Shown here one piece after another: positions 8,501-13,838 of a stretch of DNA of 18,674 nucleotides. Location: assembly GCA_021739805.1 (NCBI GenBank), contig JAIPBB010000072.1:1-18674 (forward strand), given 5' to 3'. The notes under the pieces were generated by a model. That model did no database searches. It was not told the DNA's origin and saw only the letters and a program-made list of their open reading frames with translations. This DNA comes from Saprospiraceae bacterium. GTDB lineage: Bacteria; Bacteroidota; Bacteroidia; Bacteroidales; JAIPBB01. The position numbers and the translations under genes were made by a program. The first letter of the stretch is position 1. Each line of letters begins with the position of its first letter.

Positions 8501-9234
8501 TAGTAAGCATTTTAGGAGGTCCAACTGCAATAGCCTCAAATGACACAACTATTTGTAAAGGTGATAATATTACATTATCAGTTACTAGTGGAAATTCATA
8601 CCTTTGGAATACAGGAGATACAACTTCAACTATTTTAGTAAATCCGATTTCAAGTACAATTTATACAGTAACAGTTACAAGTAGTCAATGTTCTGATGCA
8701 GATACTGTTTTTGTTTATGTAAATAATCCTGTAGTATATTTAGGTATTGATACTTCGATTTGTTATAATGAAAGTATAGTTTTAGATGCAGGGCAGGGAT
8801 TTTCAAGCTATTTGTGGTCAACAGGTGAAACAACTCAGACGATAGTTATTGATTCAACAGGGATTGGAATTGGAACAAAACTATTTTATGTTATTGTTGA
8901 AGATAGTTTAGGTTGTGAAGCAAGAGATTCAATTATTATCAAAATAAATCCATGTGATATATTTGTTGCAGAAAACTTTAATGAACCAAGAATAATAGTA
9001 TTTCCAAATCCAACAACAGGAAAACTTAACATCAGAATTGAGAATAATGATATTGAAGAATATAAATTGTGTCTTTACAATTCAATGGGAAAATTAGTTT
9101 ATTGCAAAGAATTACGTATGACAAAAAATATTACAGAGCATCTTATTGATTTAACTTTATATCCAAAAGGTATTTATTTTGTAAGATTTGAAAACAGGAA
9201 TTTTGTAAATGTTGAGAAAGTTGTGGTGCAGTAA
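5521..9234 (+). CDS. Large modular T9SS adhesin-like protein (beta-helix, MAM-like, Ig-like repeats)
   Basis: Secreted surface protein of 1237 residues. The signal peptide is 1-21 (ends SFSQ). Residues 22-460 look like a right-handed parallel beta-helix, opening with the common GPIVFNVSPGTYNEQI pattern, with many N-rich turns and closing with DIGADEF at 453-459. Residues about 463-575 resemble a CARDB-like beta-sandwich. Residues about 580-760 (EDFESF ... DIGLDDIIIS) resemble a MAM-type jelly roll. Five Ig/PKD-like repeats follow between 761 and 1145, each starting near G.D..I(C/Q) and mostly ending in VxV strands. A T9SS type A sorting domain occupies about 1155-1237 (FPNPTTGKL ... VEKVVVQ). 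It would be exported by Sec, passed through T9SS and attached to the cell surface or released; ligand binding or adhesion is inferred. It lies 92 bases after the fibre cassette, with no clear promoter or terminator between them, so it may belong to the same transcript. The ATG is followed by an A9 run encoding Lys2-4. Confidence 0.82.
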   Translation: MKKKALLSIVLLCTFLTSFSQLSGTYTIGTTGNYTSFTSAITALTTSGINGPIVFNVSPGTYNEQIIIPAITGASATNTITFQSSNGDSTSVTISYAPTSTANNYILKLNGAKHIIIKQITLRSFGVSHGKVVDITNGSGNLKFIGNQLIGKFLTSSTQYMEVFLLKSIPGQAEMHDIEITGNLIKNGFFGLDILSTITNSFITNLIITNNIFLDQYGRSVYLYEISGTKIKNNIFSRYIFNSNSTYQGISCGACNVGLEIEKNKFFLCGGIGAAIYIAACNGNTNDYGLVSNNFIFINSHFLYEAVNYSQSSYQKFINNSVNIIDTIGSNTSSIAFKLAGTNVVSKNNILNNSAGGLAFYSGVAATNFTSDYNNLISNGYYLAELYGSGPIANLSGWQSVSTKDSNSVSINPMFISNTDLHVTNSLMDNLGIPDIDIIDDIDGQLRDSLTPDIGADEFSLYNIDLAAISLIPPISGGCYSTNDTIKVAIKNLGQSTIQFSVDTAYVNVSVSGVNPDTFSVVVLSSDSLQADSIMEVIVSINYNMSFQGVYSFHINISSNVDNNLANNNLTQSITNHIVTSLPLIEDFESFYTGDFLYNNGGFENGWQRGNETTYKTWVASGASPNVNWGSGPSVDHTLGLPPGKYICFYGYGSGAITSFTSPCIDLSSGQNLKLKFWYHMYGSGINSLYLDIYYNGLWNNNIYSISGQQQTSSSAPWQSSIVNLANYTGIIKVRFRATNTNSMADIGLDDIIISNSPITNLGNDTTICFGDTLQLNAGSGSNYTYTWKKLPLTTTISTSQYLNVSDTGTYIVEVENEYSFMSFDTIVISYHPILNSFTGNDTSICEGNSLVLSSAVSLNYDTLFWTSSGSGYFQNNNVLNTIYYPDSIDIVNGFVNLILNASSFCESISDTLLLTINSLPAVYAGIDQSIQCGGLGVTLGSTNNPNYSYLWFPSAGLSNSNVSNPVATPNINTVYTLSVTDNTTGCSATDDVIVSILGGPTAIASNDTTICKGDNITLSVTSGNSYLWNTGDTTSTILVNPISSTIYTVTVTSSQCSDADTVFVYVNNPVVYLGIDTSICYNESIVLDAGQGFSSYLWSTGETTQTIVIDSTGIGIGTKLFYVIVEDSLGCEARDSIIIKINPCDIFVAENFNEPRIIVFPNPTTGKLNIRIENNDIEEYKLCLYNSMGKLVYCKELRMTKNITEHLIDLTLYPKGIYFVRFENRNFVNVEKVVVQ

Positions 9235-9275
9235 ATGAATTTTGGTAAACTTTCGTAGTAAATAAATAATTCTTT

Positions 9276-9875
9276 ATGAAAATTAAAATTATTTTAATAT
9301 CACTGCTTATTTTTATCTTATTGCAGTTAAATCTTAATGCACAGGAATATAAAAATGAAATACATTTAGGGACTTATCATTATGCTTTTGGTTCTCCACA
9401 AATAAGCTATGAACGTTACTTCAACAAAAACAAAAATAGTGTAGTGGGAATATTTGATTACATAAATAGTAAAAACTCAGAAGTTGATAAATCAGGATAC
9501 CTGATTGGACTTCAATATCGATTTTATTTATTAAAGAATAATTCAGGGGAAAGACTGTATAAAAACATAGAAGCTTATGTAACTCCCGGAATTAAATATA
9601 GAAACATCCATATTGTTGAAACTAAATATCGATACCCAAATATTGTAACTGACAGATTTACTTATGATATCGAGACTTATGGACTTGAACTGTTGATGGG
9701 GTTAAAGGGCATTTTGTTTAATTGCCTTACTGTTGATTTTAGTGGAGGAATATTAATAGTCAAATCCGAAGTTGATACAGAAAGGGACAGGCACAACTTC
9801 TCAAATGACTTTATAAGTCCTGGTTTTACAGGTATAGGCCCAGGCGGAAACATAACTTTAGGTTTTAAATTTTAA
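9276..9875 (+). CDS. Putative outer-membrane beta-barrel protein (paralogue 1)
   Basis: Small exported protein of 199 residues, no function recognised. The signal peptide is 1-23 (ends LNAQ). The mature part is rich in alternating hydrophobic strands (GLQYRFYLL, GLELLMGLKG) and ends GGNITLGFKF, a terminal aromatic strand typical of outer-membrane barrels. Its size suggests an 8-10-stranded barrel, as in DUF3575/porin-like families, but no family assignment is certain. The next gene, 1 base downstream, is a clear paralogue, and both follow the large T9SS adhesin-like protein by 41 bases. A role as an outer-membrane partner of the upstream surface proteins is possible from gene order alone. Confidence 0.68.
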   Translation: MKIKIILISLLIFILLQLNLNAQEYKNEIHLGTYHYAFGSPQISYERYFNKNKNSVVGIFDYINSKNSEVDKSGYLIGLQYRFYLLKNNSGERLYKNIEAYVTPGIKYRNIHIVETKYRYPNIVTDRFTYDIETYGLELLMGLKGILFNCLTVDFSGGILIVKSEVDTERDRHNFSNDFISPGFTGIGPGGNITLGFKF

Positions 9876-9876
9876 T

Positions 9877-10464
9877 ATGAAAAAGCTTATTTTAATTACA
9901 ATTGTTACATTTGTTTTAGTGCATCCTATTAATCTGTGCTCTCAAGATTTTACTCAAAATATTTATAAAAACGAATTACGTTTTGGTGGATTTCAAGTCT
10001 TAAATAACAAGGCTCATTTTAACTTTGAACACTATTTTAAAAATAATAAAACAAGTCTAACTGGCATTTTTGAATTAACTTATTCTAAAACTATCTCAAA
10101 TACTGAAAAAGGGTATTTAGGAGGAATTCAATACAGGTATTATTATTTTACTTATAGAGAAGGAGAATTTAATCAGGATATCATCAAAGGGTATGTTTCA
10201 ATCGGTAGCGAATTTGAAAAAATAACATATATATTAACCCCATACCAATATAAAGATGAAATAAACAGAAAAGGAGTAGAATTTTTATTAGGTTTTAAAA
10301 TCGTTATGTATAACCGAATAACTGCTGATATTAATATTGGAACGTTATATAATCATGCTAGTATTATTGCTGAAAGTCAGACAATTTATGATTTAGGTAT
10401 GTCTAATATAGGTCATAAAGGATTTAAACCCTCAGGAAATCTAACATTTGGATTTAGGTTTTAG
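9877..10464 (+). CDS. Putative outer-membrane beta-barrel protein (paralogue 2)
   Basis: Exported protein of 195 residues, paralogous to the preceding gene. The signal peptide is 1-23 (ends LCSQ). The two share the pattern YKNE near the mature N-terminus, a YERYF/FEHYF strand, GLQYRFY/GIQYRYY, GLELLMG/GVEFLLG and the terminal GNLTFGFRF. It starts 1 base after the upstream stop (TAATATG), so the pair is almost certainly translated from one message. The terminal Phe and strand pattern suggest an outer-membrane beta-barrel; the function is unknown. It is the last + strand gene of the surface block, and no convincing terminator hairpin is visible in the 136 bases after it. Confidence 0.68.
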   Translation: MKKLILITIVTFVLVHPINLCSQDFTQNIYKNELRFGGFQVLNNKAHFNFEHYFKNNKTSLTGIFELTYSKTISNTEKGYLGGIQYRYYYFTYREGEFNQDIIKGYVSIGSEFEKITYILTPYQYKDEINRKGVEFLLGFKIVMYNRITADINIGTLYNHASIIAESQTIYDLGMSNIGHKGFKPSGNLTFGFRF

Positions 10465-10539
10465 TAAAATCAATTCAACAATTTATCTTTCCTAACGTGG
10501 TTTCCGAATGCATTTAATCAATTAATTCCCAAATGACAT

Positions 10540-10555
10540 ATCTAGATAGCTAGAT
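10540..10555. promoter_or_regulatory. Inverted repeat overlapping the -33 region of the ferredoxin promoter
   Basis: ATCTAG-ATAG-CTAGAT is a perfect 6-bp inverted repeat with a 4-base spacer. It is centred about 28 bp upstream of the -7 element at 10572-10580, where a -33 box would lie, and no TTTG is seen there. It could be an operator for the ferredoxin gene, but a short AT-rich palindrome can arise by chance. Confidence 0.35.
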
Positions 10556-10571
10556 GTAAAAGATTATTTAT

Positions 10572-10580
10572 TATTTTTGC
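10572..10580 (+). promoter_or_regulatory. -7 promoter element of the small ferredoxin gene
   Basis: TATTTTTGC is a perfect match to the Bacteroidota -7 element (TAnnTTTG plus C). It lies 20 bases before the ATG at 10601, predicting a leader of only about 15 nt, which is common in this phylum. Confidence 0.55.
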
Positions 10581-10600
10581 CGAAATTTTAATATTTAGCT

Positions 10601-10783
10601 ATGAGTAAGATAAATGTAAATGAAAGTTTTTGTCCACAAAATCATCGTTGTCCGGTGATTAGACGCTGTCCGGTTGGTGCAATCATTCAAAACAGCCCTT
10701 TTGAAGCTCCACAAATCGATGACGAAAAATGCACTGAATGTGGAAAGTGCATTAATTTTTGTAATGTTTTTAATGCAAATTAA
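10601..10783 (+). CDS. Small ferredoxin-like 4Fe-4S protein
   Basis: Cytoplasmic electron carrier or iron-sulfur protein of 60 residues with no signal peptide. Cys44, Cys47 and Cys50 (CTECGKC) together with Cys23 in CPVGAI form a canonical [4Fe-4S] site as in bacterial 2[4Fe-4S] ferredoxins. The second site is degenerate: only Cys11, Cys17 and Cys54 remain, with CPQNHRCP replacing the usual CxxCxxC. It may therefore bind a [3Fe-4S] cluster, use another ligand such as His15, or hold no second cluster. It has its own promoter element just upstream and a strong terminator downstream, so it is probably a single-gene unit. Its redox partner is not indicated by its neighbours. Confidence 0.85.
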   Translation: MSKINVNESFCPQNHRCPVIRRCPVGAIIQNSPFEAPQIDDEKCTECGKCINFCNVFNAN

Positions 10784-10822
10784 TTAGAGTTTTGGTTTTT
10801 GTAATATTGTTTGGTTTAAAAA

Positions 10823-10853
10823 AAAGTCCTTTTAGAAATTCTAAAAGGACTTT
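10823..10853. terminator. Bidirectional intrinsic terminator
   Basis: A 14-bp perfect stem (10823-10836 with 10840-10853; core AAAGTCCTTTTAGA) has a 3-nt loop. On the + strand it is followed within two bases by a T7 run, and on the - strand by a run of U encoded by A20-A25 of the left flank. It lies between the convergent ferredoxin gene (ends 10783) and the - strand coiled-coil gene (ends 10875) and can serve both. Confidence 0.9.
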
Positions 10854-10874
10854 AATTTTTTTATTATTTGATTT

Positions 10875-11771
10875 CTACTGTAGAGTGAACGAAGTAGAAC
10901 CTAATCTATAGTTTTCTATAAAAATATCAACATAATAAACACCTTTTTGTAATTCAATATCTTTATCCCAATAAAAGCATAAATCCATTGATTTGTTATC
11001 GTATTTAATCTGCTGTTTAATTGAATAAGCTATATCTTGTCCTTCAAAATTAAATAAGCATTCTTCCTTATTTCCTTTTATTAAAATCTTACCATCAGGG
11101 TCGGCAATTCTAAGATAAATTGTTTTGTTTCCCGCTTCGGTAATAGCATTTTCGCCTAATAAAAAGCAAGTTCTGATTTTATCAACTCTTTTTGCTCTTT
11201 GGGTTGGAATTTCTTGTCCGTTTGATTTCAACCTGATTCCGTCAGCAAAAAACTCATAAGCTTTTAAAACTGAACCAACCTCAACTTTAGCTGAAAGATT
11301 TTCATTTTCAGAAGATAATTCTGTGTTGACATTCCTTGCTGAATCAAGTGAAGATTTCACCATCAAGTTCTCTTCATTAAGTTCCTGATTTCTGTCTTCA
11401 AGAATTTCAATCCTGCTTAAATATTCTCTAAGCTGTTCTTTTAGCAAATTAACCTGCTTTTGATAAGCATTTACCGAACCTTTATGCATTTTAATTTCTT
11501 TAAGCAAGGATTCAACTTTCTTTTTCTCATCATTGAATAGTTCACCTAGTCCTGTATATTCAGTGCTAAGCTCATCATATTCAATTTGAAGATTTTCGAG
11601 TTGAATAAGCATTTTATCCTTTTCAGAAATAACGGCAGCTTTCTCCGTAATTTCCGAGCCAAGCTCTTTATTAGTCTGCATAAGCTTAACACCTAAAATG
11701 CAACTTATAATAAGAAGCAAAATAGAAAGGATAATAAAGAAATTGGTTGTTTTTTTGTTTGTTGTTGTCAT
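10875..11771 (-). CDS. Membrane-anchored coiled-coil protein (paralogue 2)
   Basis: Protein of 298 residues, function not recognised. A short Lys-rich N-terminus is followed by one membrane helix at about 10-31, which by the positive-inside rule leaves the rest in the periplasm. Residues about 33-165 are a long heptad-patterned coiled coil (Leu/Ile with Glu/Lys). The final 130 residues form a compact, probably beta-rich domain (TCFLLGEN, IYLRIADPDGKIL, MDLCFYWDK, YYVDIFIENYRLGSTSF). Its whole length parallels the upstream 313-residue protein. Similar proteins in Bacteroidota are sometimes labelled chromosome-partitioning or ParA-like, but no ATPase motif is present, so that name should not be used. 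It lies 138 bases downstream of its paralogue in the same direction and ends at the shared terminator. Confidence 0.72.
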   Translation of the reverse strand: MTTTNKKTTNFFIILSILLLIISCILGVKLMQTNKELGSEITEKAAVISEKDKMLIQLENLQIEYDELSTEYTGLGELFNDEKKKVESLLKEIKMHKGSVNAYQKQVNLLKEQLREYLSRIEILEDRNQELNEENLMVKSSLDSARNVNTELSSENENLSAKVEVGSVLKAYEFFADGIRLKSNGQEIPTQRAKRVDKIRTCFLLGENAITEAGNKTIYLRIADPDGKILIKGNKEECLFNFEGQDIAYSIKQQIKYDNKSMDLCFYWDKDIELQKGVYYVDIFIENYRLGSTSFTLQ

Positions 11772-11909
11772 CTTTTAGGTTTTTAAATTATTTAAATTAT
11801 GAAAACTATTCTGTGTAATGATTTTATTTGCGATATTAATTCCTTAATCAATAACTCTAGCCACTGATTAGTTACAATTTGATAATTATTTTATCATTCA
11901 AGCATTCCC

Positions 11910-12851
11910 TTATTTCAAAACTATACTTGTCTGCCCAATTTCATAACCATCAACGAAAATTGCGAAATTATATTTTCCAAGCATAGCAGCTTCATCCTTA
12001 TTTTGTTTTTCCCAAAACATGCAAATATTCATTGATTGATTTTTGTAATTAATAACTTTTTTCAAAGAATATTGGAGCATTTCGCCATTAAACATAAATG
12101 AATATAAATCTCCTTTGCCCTTACTTAAAATTTGATTGTCGGGACGTGTAATTCTCACATAAATTAGTTTTTCACCGCCATCAACAAGTAAATTCTGACT
12201 TAAAGTAAAACAAAGTTTAAGTTTCTCAACCCTGTTTGCCTTATCAGTTATTTGTTCCTTTTCTTTCCTGCCTTTGTCTCTTACTCCATAGGCTTCAATA
12301 TTATAAGCATTAAGCATTGATGCAATTTCAACTTTCTCTGTTAAAACATCTTTCTCCTGTATTAATTCAACTGTTTTCGATTGCTCTTTTTGATACTTCT
12401 TGGTTATTTGTACATTCTCATCCTTCAATTGTCTGTTCACTGTAAATAAAGAGTCAATTTGATTTACATAACCTTGAGTTATTCCTCTTAAGAAATCCAG
12501 TTTTCGTTTAATCCGTCTGTAATCAGCTTGAGATGCAATTAGTTTTCTAATCTCTTCGGCATTTGCCATAATTATGCTATCCTTACCCAATAATTGGTTA
12601 GAAACCTCACCATATTCCTGTTTGATAAGATTATGTTCTGAAAGTAGTGAATCTAATTCTGATTGTAGTTCATTTGTGGCTTGAACTTTTTCAACGATTA
12701 TTGTTTGCACTTCATTTTTTGTTACGTAAAGCATATATAGTAGTGCAATTATTATTAAGGAAAGAACTACGATTGTTGTTTTATAACCAACATTTGAGTT
12801 TTTCTTTATAGAATCGACTTTTTCAATCTTTTTTACAATGTCATTTTCCAT
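11910..12851 (-). CDS. Membrane-anchored coiled-coil protein (paralogue 1)
   Basis: Protein of 313 residues, function not recognised. The cytoplasmic N-terminus (1-21) is Lys-rich. One membrane helix lies at about 22-44 and a heptad-patterned coiled coil at about 45-175. A C-terminal domain occupies about 178-313, with the same landmarks as its paralogue: AYNIEAYGVR, LCFTLSQN, IYVRITRPDNQIL, MNICMFWEK, GYEIGQTSIVL. Two cysteines occupy matching places in both C-domains. It is expressed leftward from a perfect -7 element at 12881-12873 with a very short leader. A palindrome sits just upstream. Duplication in tandem suggests the two may form a hetero-oligomer across the envelope; this is inference. 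Confidence 0.73.
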   Translation of the reverse strand: MENDIVKKIEKVDSIKKNSNVGYKTTIVVLSLIIIALLYMLYVTKNEVQTIIVEKVQATNELQSELDSLLSEHNLIKQEYGEVSNQLLGKDSIIMANAEEIRKLIASQADYRRIKRKLDFLRGITQGYVNQIDSLFTVNRQLKDENVQITKKYQKEQSKTVELIQEKDVLTEKVEIASMLNAYNIEAYGVRDKGRKEKEQITDKANRVEKLKLCFTLSQNLLVDGGEKLIYVRITRPDNQILSKGKGDLYSFMFNGEMLQYSLKKVINYKNQSMNICMFWEKQNKDEAAMLGKYNFAIFVDGYEIGQTSIVLK

Positions 12852-12872
12852 GCAATAATATTTTAATAACTT

Positions 12873-12881
12873 GCAAAAATA
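12873..12881 (-). promoter_or_regulatory. -7 promoter element of the coiled-coil gene pair
   Basis: Read on the - strand this is TATTTTTGC, a perfect Bacteroidota -7 element. It lies 22 bases before the start codon at 12851, giving a leader of roughly 16 nt. No TTTG is present at the -33 distance; part of the 29-bp palindrome at 12901-12929 occupies that place. Confidence 0.55.
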
Positions 12882-12900
12882 ATGTATTTTTACTTTAAAG

Positions 12901-12929
12901 AGCTAATAAGTCAAATTGAATTCTTAGCT
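12901..12929. promoter_or_regulatory. 29-bp concentric palindrome between divergent genes (candidate operator)
   Basis: Positions pair symmetrically around A12915. The outer arms AGCTAA (12901-12906) and TTAGCT (12924-12929) and the inner TCAA-A-TTGA (12911-12919) share one centre. Twelve of fourteen symmetric base pairs match; the two mismatches are 12907/12923 and 12910/12920. It lies in the 144-bp gap between the divergent coiled-coil gene and comF-like gene and overlaps the expected -33 region of the - strand promoter. Binding by a dimeric regulator is inferred. Confidence 0.5.
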
Positions 12930-12995
12930 AAAATATTAAAAAATAAAATGCTAAAATTAAATATATCATAAAATTACAAATTAAAAAAAACATCA

Positions 12996-13712
12996 ATGTC
13001 TGGAAAATCCAATATTAGTATAGCTTCGGTCTTAGATGATTTTCTATCTCTCATTTATCCAAGGATTTGCATGGCTTGTGGAAATAATTTGCTAAAACAC
13101 GAAGATTGCATTTGTACTTCATGTTTATATCATCTTCCAAAAACAAATTTTCATCTTGATAAAGACAATCCAGTGAACAAACTTTTTTGGGGACGAGTTA
13201 AAATTGTATCGCGTTCTGCTTTTTTTTATTACAATAAAGGAAGTAAAATTCAAAATCTAATTCACAAACTTAAATATAAAGGAAATAAAGAAATTGGCGA
13301 ATATATTGGAAAGCAATATGGTTTTCATCTAAATTCATCTGAAGATTATAGCAATGTTGACATAATTATTCCGGTTCCACTTCATTATAAAAAACAAATA
13401 AAGAGAGGTTATAATCAAAGCCAGTTAATTGTTAATGGACTAGCTGATAGCATGAAAAAGGAAGCAAGTTTTGACAACCTTTATCGAAAGTTTGAATCAG
13501 AAACTCAAACAAAAAAAACAAGATACAGGAGATGGGAAAATGTTAGTGAGATATTTGATGTCAAAAAGCCCGAACTGCTTGAAAATAAACATATTCTTTT
13601 GGTTGATGATGTAATTACAACCGGCGCTACTATTGAAGCATGTGCGAATGCTTTACTTAAAATTAAAGGCGTAAAAGTAAGTGTTGTGGCACTGGCTTGT
13701 ACTAATCATTAA
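12996..13712 (+). CDS. comF: ComF/GntX-family phosphoribosyltransferase-like protein
   Basis: Cytoplasmic protein of 238 residues, the usual ComF length. A zinc-binding knuckle is formed by Cys25-x2-Cys28 and Cys40-x2-Cys43. Downstream are the family marks IIPVPLHYKKQIKRGYNQSQ and the PRPP-loop LLVDDVITTGAT at 201-212, whose paired Asp residues bind PRPP-Mg in type I phosphoribosyltransferases. In other bacteria ComF helps natural transformation and GntX is linked to nutrient use; the substrate here is unknown. The Met at 12996 is the natural start, with ordinary family spacing before the first Cys. It is transcribed divergently from the coiled-coil pair, and no competence genes are next to it. 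The symbol reflects family membership, not proven function. Confidence 0.9.
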   Translation: MSGKSNISIASVLDDFLSLIYPRICMACGNNLLKHEDCICTSCLYHLPKTNFHLDKDNPVNKLFWGRVKIVSRSAFFYYNKGSKIQNLIHKLKYKGNKEIGEYIGKQYGFHLNSSEDYSNVDIIIPVPLHYKKQIKRGYNQSQLIVNGLADSMKKEASFDNLYRKFESETQTKKTRYRRWENVSEIFDVKKPELLENKHILLVDDVITTGATIEACANALLKIKGVKVSVVALACTNH

Positions 13713-13810
13713 ATTGATTGTTTCTGATGAGCTATCAACAAAAATAGTGGCACTTTGTCATAAAAAAACTTAAAATTTACACATTCATAATTTCACATAG
13801 TTTTATTTTA

Positions 13811-13818
13811 TACTTTTG
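13811..13818 (+). promoter_or_regulatory. -7 promoter element of the C1 peptidase gene
   Basis: TACTTTTG matches TAnnTTTG exactly and lies 20 bases before the ATG at 13839, the same spacing seen at the ferredoxin gene. A TTTC at 13791-13794 is a weak -33 candidate. Confidence 0.5.
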
Positions 13819-13838
13819 ATTTTCTAAAAATTTCAAAT

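Noticed and set aside
11845..11870. TAATCA/TGATTA inverted repeat between the two coiled-coil genes
   Set aside because: Only six AT-rich base pairs with a 14-base loop and no U tract; too weak to call a terminator or operator.
10875..12851. ParA/SMC-type chromosome partitioning role for the coiled-coil pair
   Set aside because: No Walker A or B motif is present and each protein has an N-terminal membrane helix; only the coiled coil resembles SMC-type proteins.
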